Assembly: GCA_937957805.1 (NCBI GenBank)
Contig: CALFXW010000168.1
Coordinates: 1 to 16,570 of the forward strand
From: an uncultured Sphingopyxis sp.
GTDB lineage: Bacteria > Pseudomonadota > Alphaproteobacteria > Sphingomonadales > Sphingomonadaceae
Direction of reading: 5' to 3'
Length of the DNA: 16,570 bases
Positions within the stretch are counted from its first letter, which is position 1; the number at the start of each line of letters is the position of its first letter. The notes below the pieces were generated by a model. It searched no databases, was not told where the DNA came from, and was given only the letters and a program-made list of their open reading frames with translations. Made by a program: the position numbers and the translations under genes. Below, in pieces: positions 7,625 through 15,354 of the stretch.

Positions 7625-8517
7625 TGTCGGGCGTCGATCTTACCGGAATGCACTGGATCGCTCCGGGACATTGCGTCCTAGGCTCGGATCATCATTATGC
7701 CGAAGAGAGTCCAGCCTTTACCGCCGATGTTGAGGGCTTTTGGATGGACAAAACTCCGGTTACCAACTTGCAATTCGGTCAATTTGTGGAAGCCACCGGC
7801 CATATCACCCTTGCCGAAATTGCTCCAACCATTGCTGATTATCCTGACGCCGATCCCGCCTTGCTTCGTGCTGGCTCCGCCGTATTTCGAGGAACAACAG
7901 AGCCAGTAACGCTTAACGACCATAGCCGTTGGTGGATCTATAAATTTGGAGCAAGCTGGCGCGACCCTTGGGGCGATGGGCGTGGCATCGCCCATCTGCC
8001 TAACCACCCGGTGGTGCAAATTGCCTATGCCGACGCGCTAGCCTATGCCGCATGGGCGGGCAAAAAACTACCCAGCGAGGTTCAATGGGAATATGCTGCA
8101 CGCGCGGGAAGTGATCTGCCTTATTTATGGGGAAACACACTCGAGCCTGACGGAAATATTCTGGCCAATTATTGGCGCGGCGATTTTCCATGGCGAAATT
8201 TGTCCACCCATGCCGCGACCGGCACATCACCAGTCGGCAGTTTTCCACCAAATAGAAACGGTCTCTACGACATGATCGGTAATGTGTGGGAATGGACTAC
8301 AAGCGTCTTCACCACCAGCAGAGCGTCAGCGCCATCCTGTTGTTCCCCGCCGTGTGCAGCAAACAACGCCCCCCCACTTGTATTAAAGGGTGGATCATAT
8401 CTGTGTGCGGCCAATTATTGCCGTCGCTACAGACCAGCAGCGCGGCATAGTCAGATGGCAGACAGTCCTACAAATCATATCGGCTTTCGTTGCATCGCCA
8501 TTGCCCCGACGCCATAA
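7624..8517 (+). CDS. Formylglycine-generating enzyme (sulfatase-modifying factor, SUMF1/FGE family)
   Basis: This 297-residue enzyme oxidises the Cys of the C-x-P-x-R motif in sulfatases to formylglycine. Diagnostic features are the N-terminal FGE fold (GFWMDKTPVTNLQFGQFVEA, residues 38-57), KKLPSEVQWEYAARAG (147-162), NGLYDMIGNVWEW (212-224) and the active-site block KGGSYLCAANYCRRYRPAAR, with the copper-binding catalytic pair Cys261 and Cys266 both present, then HIGFRC. A short Cys cluster (SCCSPPC, 238-244) precedes the active site. No signal peptide is seen, so it acts in the cytoplasm before export of its substrate. ATG 7624 overlaps the sulfatase TGA by one base, so the pair is translationally coupled. 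Base composition is lower in GC than the neighbours (50% and 57% in two 60-base stretches counted by hand, against 68% in one of mobA), which hints at separate acquisition. Confidence 0.95.
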   Translation: MSGVDLTGMHWIAPGHCVLGSDHHYAEESPAFTADVEGFWMDKTPVTNLQFGQFVEATGHITLAEIAPTIADYPDADPALLRAGSAVFRGTTEPVTLNDHSRWWIYKFGASWRDPWGDGRGIAHLPNHPVVQIAYADALAYAAWAGKKLPSEVQWEYAARAGSDLPYLWGNTLEPDGNILANYWRGDFPWRNLSTHAATGTSPVGSFPPNRNGLYDMIGNVWEWTTSVFTTSRASAPSCCSPPCAANNAPPLVLKGGSYLCAANYCRRYRPAARHSQMADSPTNHIGFRCIAIAPTP

Positions 8518-8554
8518 GCGGATGCGGCATGTTTAGCCCCGAAGAGGAAAAAAA

Positions 8555-9151
8555 ATGCCCACCGCTCTCCCCCCTTCACCCCCCATCATCATCGCGACCG
8601 GCGGCATGGGCAGCCGGATGGGCGGTGCAAAGGCAGAGCGCATGTTGGGCGGCGCGCGGCTGATCGACCATATGCTGCGCTGGGCGCGGGGACAGAGTGA
8701 TCTTGTCGCGCTTGCGGTGCGAACAGGGGATGGAGATTTGGGAACCGCCCTCCCCACCCTGGCCGATGCGGCGGCGGATCTGGGGCCGATATCGGCGCTC
8801 GACAGCGCGATGCGCTTTGCCGCGCAGCATGGGGCCGACCATGTGCTGCTCGTCAGTTGCGACATGCCCTTTTTGCCCGTGGATTTGCTGCAACGCCTGT
8901 CCGACGCGATTGGGGGTGCCGGCGCGGCGCTGCCCGATGCGGCGGGGCGGGTGCAACCGCTTGCCGCGCTGTGGCGGGTCGATGTCGCCGCGCTCGACGC
9001 CTATATCGCGGGTGGCGGCCAATCGCTTTGGCGCTTTGCCGAACGGCAGGCAATGGTGCGCCTGCCCGCGCAAGCGGCGGATTTTGCCAATATCAATACG
9101 AGCGAAGAATTGGCAGCGGCGGAGGCGCGCTTCAAAAGGCGAGCGCGCTGA
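8555..9151 (+). CDS. mobA: Molybdenum cofactor guanylyltransferase MobA
   Basis: This 198-residue protein transfers GMP from GTP to molybdopterin-bound molybdenum, giving the guanine-dinucleotide cofactor used by DMSO-reductase-family enzymes. The N-terminal nucleotide-binding signature is present with a slightly unusual start (IIIATGGMGSRMGGAKAERM, residues 11-30, where LAGG..RRMGG.DK is typical). SCDMPFLP (about 109-116) and the C-terminal FANINTSEELAAAE are characteristic. The Lys of the usual DK pair appears as AK. A GAGGA ribosome site lies a few bases upstream in the A-rich leader. It converges with moeA and their 3' ends overlap by 20 bases. It could share the preceding transcript from the FGE gene (37-base gap) or have its own promoter; none was recognised. 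Confidence 0.9.
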   Translation: MPTALPPSPPIIIATGGMGSRMGGAKAERMLGGARLIDHMLRWARGQSDLVALAVRTGDGDLGTALPTLADAAADLGPISALDSAMRFAAQHGADHVLLVSCDMPFLPVDLLQRLSDAIGGAGAALPDAAGRVQPLAALWRVDVAALDAYIAGGGQSLWRFAERQAMVRLPAQAADFANINTSEELAAAEARFKRRAR

Positions 9152-10316
9152 CCATCGCACCGGCAGGCAGCGCCGCCTGCCCCGCCGGACAACGGATCAG
9201 CCAGTCTGCTTGGTTGAGCGCGGCCTGCGCCCCGCTGTCCTGCATCGCAATCGGCACCAGCCCATCATCCTGCCACGCGGCGCGGACAAAGGTTTCGCGA
9301 TTGCCCGTCGCCTTGATCGGCGCGGCAAGCGGCAGGCGCATCCAGCGGTGCAAGCCAGCTGCCGATGCACCCTGCATCCGCGCCAGTAAGCCACGCAAAA
9401 TCAGATGGCCAGTCACCATTGCCGAAGTGGGGTTGCCGGGCAGCCCCAGCACATATCGACCCGACGCTTTGCCCAGCCAGACGGGCTTACCGGGCTTGAT
9501 AGCGATTTTTTCCCAATATGTTTCAAGCCCATGCGCGGCAAACATCGATTTGGCAAAATCCCGATCCCCCACCGACGCGCCGCCGGTGACCACCACCAGA
9601 TCCGCCGCCGCCAGCGCATCGCCCGCCGCCGCCGTCAGCCGCGCCAGATCATCGGCGCACGCCCCGCGCCACACCACTTGCCCCCCCATCGCCGCCGCCT
9701 GCGCGGCAACGCCAAAGCTGACGCTTTCGGGGATAAGGTGGGGGTGACGGTGCGCGCTGCCCGGCGCGGCCAGTTCATCCCCCGTGGCAAGGATCGCCAC
9801 ACGCGGCGCGGCGGCCGCCGCCAGCACGTCAACATCCGCTGCGGCAGCGACACACATGGCGCGCGGACAGAGGCGGGTTCCCGCCGCCAGCAAAATATCG
9901 CCCGCGCGAAAATCACTGCCCGCCGCACGGACGTGGCGCGCGGGGCCAAAACCGGCGTCAAAATGCACCATATCGCCCGACACATGTGCATATTCCTGCA
10001 TGATGACGCCGTCGGCCCCATCGGGCAGCGGTGCCCCTGTATAGATGCGTGCCGCCTGTCCAGGTTCGAGCCGCAAAGCCCCCCCGGCCCCTGCCGCTGC
10101 CGTGCCGATGATGCGCAGCGCATCACCCGCGCGCACGCTGGCATAATCGACGGCATAGCCATCCATCGCCGAAGTCGCGTGGCGCGGCGCATCGCTGCGC
10201 GCATGAAGCGATTGGGCGAGATAACGCCCCGCCGCGTCGTTCAGCGCCACATCCTCGCTGGCGAGGGGGGCGACGCGCGCATCGATAATCGCCAGCGCTT
10301 GGTCGATGCTGATCAT
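9132..10316 (-). CDS. moeA: Molybdopterin molybdenumtransferase MoeA
   Basis: MoeA inserts molybdate into adenylylated molybdopterin in the cytoplasm. The 394 residues are the usual length. Recognisable pieces are the N-terminal SAMDGYAV, IYTGAPLPDGADGVIMQEY, the central PRVAILATGDEL, the active-site block DLVVVTGGASVGDRDF, then IAIKPGKPVWLG and VLGLPGNPTSAM, with the C-terminal domain IV following. ATG 10316 is chosen because the family start MISIDQAL lies here and overlaps the moaB TGA as ATGA. The frame stays open for a further 339 bases upstream, but that extension reads against moaB in another frame and has no MoeA-like content. It is the last gene of the moaD-moaE-moaB-moeA operon. Confidence 0.95.
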   Translation of the reverse strand: MISIDQALAIIDARVAPLASEDVALNDAAGRYLAQSLHARSDAPRHATSAMDGYAVDYASVRAGDALRIIGTAAAGAGGALRLEPGQAARIYTGAPLPDGADGVIMQEYAHVSGDMVHFDAGFGPARHVRAAGSDFRAGDILLAAGTRLCPRAMCVAAAADVDVLAAAAAPRVAILATGDELAAPGSAHRHPHLIPESVSFGVAAQAAAMGGQVVWRGACADDLARLTAAAGDALAAADLVVVTGGASVGDRDFAKSMFAAHGLETYWEKIAIKPGKPVWLGKASGRYVLGLPGNPTSAMVTGHLILRGLLARMQGASAAGLHRWMRLPLAAPIKATGNRETFVRAAWQDDGLVPIAMQDSGAQAALNQADWLIRCPAGQAALPAGAMVSALAF

Positions 10317-10849
10317 ATCGTCTGATTCACGAAGCGCGCGATGTGCGGCACCAGCGAACAGGGGCGGTGGCGGCTGTCTAGTTCCAACGCCAATATATTG
10401 TCCCACGCATCGCGGCAGGCGCCGGTTGAGCCGGGCACGCAAAAGATGAAGGTGCCGCACGCTTCGCCCGCCAGCGCGCGCGACTGCAGCGTCGATACGC
10501 CAACCGTTCCCATGCTGACCTGATGGAAAAGCACCGAAAAGCCGTCCATTTCGCGTTCGAACAGCGGGCGCACCGCCTCTGGCGTCACATCGCGCGGTGA
10601 AAAGCCGGTGCCCCCGGTTGAAAGGATGACATCGACCCCCGCATCGCCAATCCATGCCGCGACCTGCGCGGCGATTTTCGGCACATCGTCGGTGATGATC
10701 GCACGCGCGGCCAGCCGATGCCCCGCGCCGGTCAGCCGTTCGACGAGCAGCGCACCCGACGTGTCGGTCGCCATGTCACGCGTGTCCGAAACGGTCAGCA
10801 CCGCGATGTTGAGCGGGTGAAAGTCGCGGGCTTGGTCAATTCCGGCCAT
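10313..10849 (-). CDS. moaB: Molybdenum cofactor biosynthesis protein MoaB (MogA-type molybdopterin adenylyltransferase)
   Basis: This 178-residue protein adenylylates molybdopterin, preparing it for metal insertion by MoeA. Signatures are IAVLTVSDTRDMATDTSG (residues 14-31), DVILSTGGTGFSPRDVTPEA with the TGGTG nucleotide loop, and GTFIFCVPGSTGACRDAWDN. The short single-domain form with the FHPLNIAVLTVSD start is closer to MoaB than to MogA, but the two are hard to separate by eye. Its ATG overlaps the moaE stop by one base (TAATG) and its TGA overlaps the moeA ATG by four, so translation of the operon is tightly coupled. Confidence 0.92.
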   Translation of the reverse strand: MAGIDQARDFHPLNIAVLTVSDTRDMATDTSGALLVERLTGAGHRLAARAIITDDVPKIAAQVAAWIGDAGVDVILSTGGTGFSPRDVTPEAVRPLFEREMDGFSVLFHQVSMGTVGVSTLQSRALAGEACGTFIFCVPGSTGACRDAWDNILALELDSRHRPCSLVPHIARFVNQTI

Positions 10850-11334
10850 TATCTGTCATCCTCCTCTTGGCTGATGCCCCAGCGGGCAAGGTCATCGGCG
10901 TCAGCATCGCTGGGTTCGATCCAGCGGCGGCCAAAATCCCCCTCCTCCGCTTTCCAGAAAACCGCCTCACTCTTCAGCCGATCCATCGCATAATCAACCG
11001 CCTGCAACGCGGCGCGGCGGTGCGGCGCCGCAGCGGCAACCAGCACCACCGGCTCCCCCGGCAGCATCCGCCCGACCCTGTGGAGGAGGAGGATATGCGC
11101 CACCCCAAATCGCGCGGCGGTGGCAGCGGCAATATTCTCCATCGAACGCAGGGTTAGCGAGCGATAGGATGTCAGTTCCATCGCGCGAACCGCCGTGCCA
11201 TCTGCCCCTGCTGCGCGGGTCTGCCCGACAAAGCTGGCGATGGCGCCAGTATCGCCGCCCGCATCGCGCGCGAAATCGGCGAGCAGCGCAAAGGGGTCAA
11301 AGGGCGCATCCGACAGGGTGACGCAAATGGTCAT
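10849..11334 (-). CDS. moaE: Molybdopterin synthase catalytic subunit MoaE
   Basis: This 161-residue large subunit of molybdopterin synthase works as a MoaE2-MoaD2 tetramer, transferring sulfur from the MoaD thiocarboxylate to precursor Z. Conserved elements are AIASFVGQTR (31-40, including the pterin-binding Arg), LLLHRVGRMLPGEPVVLVA, APHRRAALQAVDYAMDRLK and EAVFWKAE, with active-site lysines Lys121 and Lys128 corresponding to the two catalytic lysines of E. coli MoaE. The start ATG at 11334 overlaps the moaD TGA by four bases. The C-terminal acidic tail after RRWIEP is slightly longer than usual. Confidence 0.94.
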   Translation of the reverse strand: MTICVTLSDAPFDPFALLADFARDAGGDTGAIASFVGQTRAAGADGTAVRAMELTSYRSLTLRSMENIAAATAARFGVAHILLLHRVGRMLPGEPVVLVAAAAPHRRAALQAVDYAMDRLKSEAVFWKAEEGDFGRRWIEPSDADADDLARWGISQEEDDR

Positions 11335-11579
11335 CCGCCCGATACCGGCGGCAAGAGCGCGATGCGTTGATGGGCAAATGCGCAGGCATCATCGGCCACG
11401 ATTTCTTCGTCAATACAGCCGCGCACCCGTGCCCAATTCACCCCCTGGCCCGGTGCAATAGCGCGCGCGGCATCGCGTAGCGCTGTGATGCTGACCGGCT
11501 CATCCGCCAATTCCAGCCTGAGTTCACGCCCTGCCGCATCGGCGAGTCGTCCGCACATGTCGATAATATATGCCGCCAT
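11331..11579 (-). CDS. moaD: Molybdopterin synthase sulfur-carrier subunit MoaD
   Basis: This 82-residue ubiquitin-like protein ends in the diagnostic Gly-Gly (ALLPPVSGG), whose C-terminus is adenylylated and converted to a thiocarboxylate before docking into MoaE. The body fits the beta-grasp pattern (AAYIIDMCGRLADAAG at the start, a central helix ALRDAARAIAP). Sequence identity to typical MoaD looks modest, but the position directly upstream of moaE with a 4-base overlap makes the call secure. It is the first gene of the minus-strand molybdenum cofactor operon; its promoter must lie in or beyond the short gap to the divergent asparaginase gene. Confidence 0.9.
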   Translation of the reverse strand: MAAYIIDMCGRLADAAGRELRLELADEPVSITALRDAARAIAPGQGVNWARVRGCIDEEIVADDACAFAHQRIALLPPVSGG

Positions 11580-11632
11580 TTGACCCTTATTCCGACTTTC
11601 CTATCCAAATTTCTGCGCCGCCCCGTTATAGC
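11580..11632. promoter_or_regulatory. Short divergent gap between moaD and the asparaginase-like gene
   Basis: Fifty-three bases must hold promoters for both directions. A weak -35/-10 pair toward the asparaginase gene is possible (TTGACC at 11580-11585, TATCCA at 11602-11607, 16-base spacing), which would leave a leader of under 25 bases. No molybdate riboswitch or ModE-like site fits in this space. Confidence 0.3.
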
Positions 11633-12136
11633 ATGGCTATGACGCAAACACCCCCTGCCATCCACTGTTTCACCACCGGCGGCACGATCGATAAAATATA
11701 TTTCGATGCGCTGAGCGAATTTCAGGTGGGTGATACCGCGCTCCACCCCATTTTGCGTGAGGCCAATGTCACGCAAGAGGTGGAGGTGAGCGCGCTGATG
11801 CGCAAGGACAGTCTGGAACTTACCGATGCCGATCGCGCCGCCATCCACGCCGCGATCGTCGCCAGTCCGGCCCGACATATCCTTATCACCCATGGCACCG
11901 ATACGATGGCGGTGACCGCGCGGACATTGACCGACATCAAGGGCAAGGTGATTGTGCTGACCGGCGCGATGCAGCCAGCATCGCTGCGCAGCAGCGATTC
12001 GGTGTTCAACGTCGGCTTTGCCTTTGCGGCGGTGCAGCTCCTCCCCGACGGAGTCTATGTCGCGATGAATGGACGCATTTTTGACGCAGCACATGTTACC
12101 AAAGACCGCGCCGCCGGTAGATTTGTCGCGGAATAG
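11633..12136 (+). CDS. Short stand-alone asparaginase N-domain protein
   Basis: This 167-residue protein corresponds to the N-terminal domain of type I/II L-asparaginases. The first catalytic motif TTGGTIDK (14-21, nucleophile Thr18) and second motif HGTDTM (87-92, Thr89-Asp90) are both present, as is GAMQPA. The C-terminal domain that completes the dimer interface in normal 330-residue asparaginases is missing, with no remnant before the convergent PepSY gene two bases later. Short asparaginase-domain proteins of this size occur in proteobacteria, so this is probably a natural short form and not a fragment; its substrate is uncertain. ATG 11633 or 11639 begins the conserved region; an upstream in-frame ATG at 11570 would overlap moaD and adds a non-conserved leader, so it was not used. 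No clear ribosome site is seen. Confidence 0.8.
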   Translation: MAMTQTPPAIHCFTTGGTIDKIYFDALSEFQVGDTALHPILREANVTQEVEVSALMRKDSLELTDADRAAIHAAIVASPARHILITHGTDTMAVTARTLTDIKGKVIVLTGAMQPASLRSSDSVFNVGFAFAAVQLLPDGVYVAMNGRIFDAAHVTKDRAAGRFVAE

Positions 12137-12138
12137 GG

Positions 12139-13308
12139 TCAACCGACACCCCGCCGACCGCGCATAATCTGCCGCTTGCCCCAGACATAAAGCCCGCTCA
12201 GGCTTAAAAAGGTCAACGCAATTCCGCTGAGGAAGCTCAACCATTGCCAAATCGGCCCGCCGATGCTGGCCGCATGCACGCCCGTCATCGCGGCCTCCCA
12301 GCGGCTGGCGTTGCTCGCGCCATTTGCCGCCAATTCGACCGCTACCGGCCCGGCTTCGGGGATGCGGAGCGTTGCCGGCCCACGCGCGCCATTCATCGCC
12401 ACTTCCCATGCATCGCCCGCCGCCTTGGGCGCGGCGATCGATGTAGGGCGACCGGGGTAGGCGGCTTGCGCCCTGCTTAAAACATCAACCCATTGCTGAT
12501 CGGCAATCACCGGTGGCGGCAATCCATCGCCCCGCCGCTGCGCGCCGCGCGCATCGCCGCCATGCCCGCCCGCTGCATGGACGGCGCTGGGTTCAACCAG
12601 TGCTGCAAAAAAAGTGGGAAAGGAAATCCAGACGCCGCTCACCGCCTCCACAATCAGCACCAGCGAGAGGATTACGCCCGACTGACGGTGGAGGTTGAGC
12701 AACCGCCCCTCCCGCCGCTGCCAGCGCAAAGCGGCCCAAAGGCGCCCGCGCCCCGGCCACCAGATCACCAGTCCAGTTATCGCGGAGAGGAGGAGGAATA
12801 TGCCCATCACCCCCACCACCGGCCGCCCCACGCCGCTCAGCAACAAATGGCCGTGGATGGCGTGCATAAACCACATGAAATCGCCGGTGCTGCGCTTGGT
12901 ATCGAGCAGGCGGCCCGACACGGGGTCGATATAGGCAGTCATCCGCGTCGGTGGCCCCAGCCCCATATGCGGCGGCGCAATGGGCGCGGTGCCGAACATC
13001 ATCGGAAAGCCCGGTTCCCCGATCAGCACAGCGCTCACTGGGCCATGCCCAGCCAACCCCGCCCGTGCTGCGGCTATATGCCGTGCCTCGATTCGGGCGG
13101 GGTCAGCATCCGCCGCAACCGCCCGTTGCGGGTTCAACCATATCTCGGTCGCGGCCGGCCACACCAACGCCGATCCGGTAACACCCAGCATCGCCATCGG
13201 CACCAGCAGCGCCAGCCCCAGCCAACGATGGACGAATAACCACCAGAAACGCACCTGCGCCTTGGGCGACAGAAAGGGTTTGGCGCGCGCCTTTACCGCC
13301 AATCCCAT
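12139..13308 (-). CDS. PepSY-associated transmembrane protein (iron-uptake type)
   Basis: This inner-membrane protein of about 389 residues belongs to the PepSY_TM family. Four hydrophobic segments are clear: FVHRWLGLALLVPMAMLGV near the N-terminus, VVGVMGIFLLLSAITGLVIW, SGVILSLVLIVEAVSGVW and WLSFLSGIALTFLSLSGLYV near the C-terminus. His residues near membrane segments (VHRW, MHAIHGH, LHRQ) are typical and could ligate haem. Related proteins next to siderophore receptors are proposed to reduce or release iron from imported chelates. It follows the TonB receptor in the same operon: the receptor TGA ends at 13311 and ATG 13308 follows after two bases. A TTG at 13314 overlapping that stop is an alternative start. 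A Gly/Arg-rich loop (GGHGGDARGAQRRGDG) lies between segments three and four. Confidence 0.88.
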   Translation of the reverse strand: MGLAVKARAKPFLSPKAQVRFWWLFVHRWLGLALLVPMAMLGVTGSALVWPAATEIWLNPQRAVAADADPARIEARHIAAARAGLAGHGPVSAVLIGEPGFPMMFGTAPIAPPHMGLGPPTRMTAYIDPVSGRLLDTKRSTGDFMWFMHAIHGHLLLSGVGRPVVGVMGIFLLLSAITGLVIWWPGRGRLWAALRWQRREGRLLNLHRQSGVILSLVLIVEAVSGVWISFPTFFAALVEPSAVHAAGGHGGDARGAQRRGDGLPPPVIADQQWVDVLSRAQAAYPGRPTSIAAPKAAGDAWEVAMNGARGPATLRIPEAGPVAVELAANGASNASRWEAAMTGVHAASIGGPIWQWLSFLSGIALTFLSLSGLYVWGKRQIMRGRRGVG

Positions 13309-13310
13309 GG

Positions 13311-15350
13311 TCAAAAGCGCAATGCAGCAGTGAGTTTGAAATTGCGCCCCGGTTCCACATCGTTGAGGATCAGTGGCCCAAACACAGGGTGGAATGTGGT
13401 GCCGCTGCGCGATGCATGGCTGGTATAGGTCACATCGAACAGATTATCGATGCCCGCCGTCAGCGATAACCCGGTAATCCCTGCCACATCGTCCCACCGT
13501 CCCGACAGGTTGACGATGCTATAAGCGGGCTTCACCTGCGTCGTAGCGGTTGGCTTTGCAAAGACATGCTGGACGTCGGCGCTGAGCGATATCCGCCGAT
13601 CGTCGCTATGCCACGCCAGATCGACGGTCAGCTTGTCGCCAATGTCGCGCAGACTTTCGGAAAGGTCGGCACCGGTCAGGCGCGATGCGTCGAGCACGGC
13701 GGACGAAAATCCGGCCAGCATATCAAAATTGCCGTGCCGCAAATTGGCTGCCAGTTCAAAGCCTTCAATGGCAGCAGTGCCGATATTGGCATCCCACACG
13801 ATGCCCGGCCCGGTTCCAGACGGCACTTCGCCGATATAGTTGGTGACACGGGTGCGAAAATAGCGGGCGGTCATCGCGGTTTCGACCGACCCCAACACCC
13901 CCTGCCAGCGTGCGCCAAATTCAAAGTTGCTGCCGCCTTCGGGTGCCAAATTGGGGTTGATAATTTTGACCCGCGCATTGCCGCCAAAGGGTTCAGCCGG
14001 CTCTGGCCCACGAAACAATCTGGTATAGCTGGCAAAAATATTGATGCCGCCGCCCGGCGAAACATCGCCCGCCAAGCCCCAAGTCAATGCATTCCATTCG
14101 CCCTTGCTGCCGGCTGCGCCGATGCCCAGCGCATAATGATTATAGCGCAGCCCGGGGCGCAGTTGCAGCAACCCGTCACCGAAATCGAGCGCATCCTCGA
14201 CAAACAGCGCAAAATTTTCGGACGTCTGAATCTCGGACGGCGCATTACCCTTTACATCGGGGACATAGTCCAGTCGCTGGTCGAAATATTCGCCGCCCCA
14301 GGTGATGGTCTGACCGACATCGCCCATGTCCAGTTGCGATTGGGCCAGCAGATTCACCCCCCAATTGTCGGCATCCACCCGGCGGTCGGTGCGGATGCCG
14401 CGCGGGATGCGCGGGTCGCTTTCGTCGCGATAGAGCCGCATATCGTTGGTGTAGAGTGTCAGCGACAGGTCGAGCGCGGGGCCGAAATTGCCGAGATAGC
14501 CTAGATTGATGCTTTCGCGCCGATATTCGGTGGGCAGCAATATGTCGCCGGTAATCGCGCTGTTAGTGAGCACGCCCATGTCGGGGCGCTGGGTATAATC
14601 CCCGGCATCCCAATAACGGTCGTAGGAGAGGCGCAGGCTGTGCCCGCTCGCCAGCGCATACCTCCCCTTGAGCAGGATATTTTGGCTAAGGCCGTCGCTA
14701 CCGATTGTCTGACGGCCGCTGCCATCCTCAAAATTACCGCGATCCACCCGGTTGTAATAGCCCAGCAGATCCAAATCACCGCTTTGCCCATAGAGGGTGA
14801 GCGAACCGGACGCCAACGCATTGCTGTTCCAACCCCCGGCGATCCGCCCGCCAATGTTGCGCCCGGGCAGCAACAGATCTGCGGCGTCCTTGGTTTCAAA
14901 ACGGATGGCACCACCCAGCCCCCCATGGGTAACGCTGTTGGTACCAAGCTGAATATCTGCCGATTGCAAAATGTCAGGGTTGATCAGCAGATTGCCGATA
15001 TGGTGGTAGAGATAATTGGTCTGCAATGCCCCGTCGATAAAGACGTTGAGGTCGCGATCATCCAATCCGCGAAAATTGATCCGCGTATTCAGCGAATGGG
15101 TGCCGCCAACATCCACACCGGGAATCTGTCGCAACAGGTCGGACAGATGGTCGGCCTGACGAATGGCAATGTCGCTTTCTTCGAGCAGCAGATTATCCGC
15201 CTCCACCCGTGTCCCCCAGACGGTGATTACATCAGCTTCCTCTACGTTCGGCAATGTGTCAGCCGATTGTGCGGATGCGCCGGTTGCAGCCATAGTGCAG
15301 AGCGCCGCAGCGGATACCGTGGCGAGTAAGCGTAGCGATTTGAAAGACAT
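13311..15350 (-). CDS. TonB-dependent receptor, probable iron-chelate or haem uptake
   Basis: This 679-residue outer-membrane receptor has a signal peptide ending at ASA (residue 27), a TonB box (DVITVWG, 40-46) and a plug with LSDLLRQIPGVDVGGTHSLN and FRGLDDRDLNVFIDGA, a pattern seen in siderophore/haem receptors. The barrel includes FASYTRLFRGPEPAEPFGG and NLAPEGGSNFEFGARW, and ends in TAALRF. Features supporting an iron role are the downstream PepSY membrane protein and a Fur-like sequence at 15396-15413 ahead of the gene. The exact ligand cannot be read. A strong GC-rich stem (15355-15364 with 15381-15390) immediately precedes the start codon and contains the only purine-rich candidate ribosome site, so translation may be structure-controlled. 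Confidence 0.93.
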   Translation of the reverse strand: MSFKSLRLLATVSAAALCTMAATGASAQSADTLPNVEEADVITVWGTRVEADNLLLEESDIAIRQADHLSDLLRQIPGVDVGGTHSLNTRINFRGLDDRDLNVFIDGALQTNYLYHHIGNLLINPDILQSADIQLGTNSVTHGGLGGAIRFETKDAADLLLPGRNIGGRIAGGWNSNALASGSLTLYGQSGDLDLLGYYNRVDRGNFEDGSGRQTIGSDGLSQNILLKGRYALASGHSLRLSYDRYWDAGDYTQRPDMGVLTNSAITGDILLPTEYRRESINLGYLGNFGPALDLSLTLYTNDMRLYRDESDPRIPRGIRTDRRVDADNWGVNLLAQSQLDMGDVGQTITWGGEYFDQRLDYVPDVKGNAPSEIQTSENFALFVEDALDFGDGLLQLRPGLRYNHYALGIGAAGSKGEWNALTWGLAGDVSPGGGINIFASYTRLFRGPEPAEPFGGNARVKIINPNLAPEGGSNFEFGARWQGVLGSVETAMTARYFRTRVTNYIGEVPSGTGPGIVWDANIGTAAIEGFELAANLRHGNFDMLAGFSSAVLDASRLTGADLSESLRDIGDKLTVDLAWHSDDRRISLSADVQHVFAKPTATTQVKPAYSIVNLSGRWDDVAGITGLSLTAGIDNLFDVTYTSHASRSGTTFHPVFGPLILNDVEPGRNFKLTAALRF

Positions 15351-15354
15351 GTTA

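Noticed and set aside
10317..10655. N-terminal extension of MoeA of 113 residues
   Set aside because: It overlaps moaB in another frame, is Arg/Gly-rich shadow sequence, and the MoeA family start is at 10316, where it forms an ATGA overlap with moaB.
11570..11632. In-frame ATG at 11570 as the start of the asparaginase-like protein
   Set aside because: It overlaps the start of divergent moaD and adds a 21-residue leader without conservation or signal-peptide character.
13566..14504. 312-codon plus-strand open frame
   Set aside because: It is antisense to the TonB receptor barrel, whose minus-strand frame is complete and family-like. The shadow frame has no recognisable domain.
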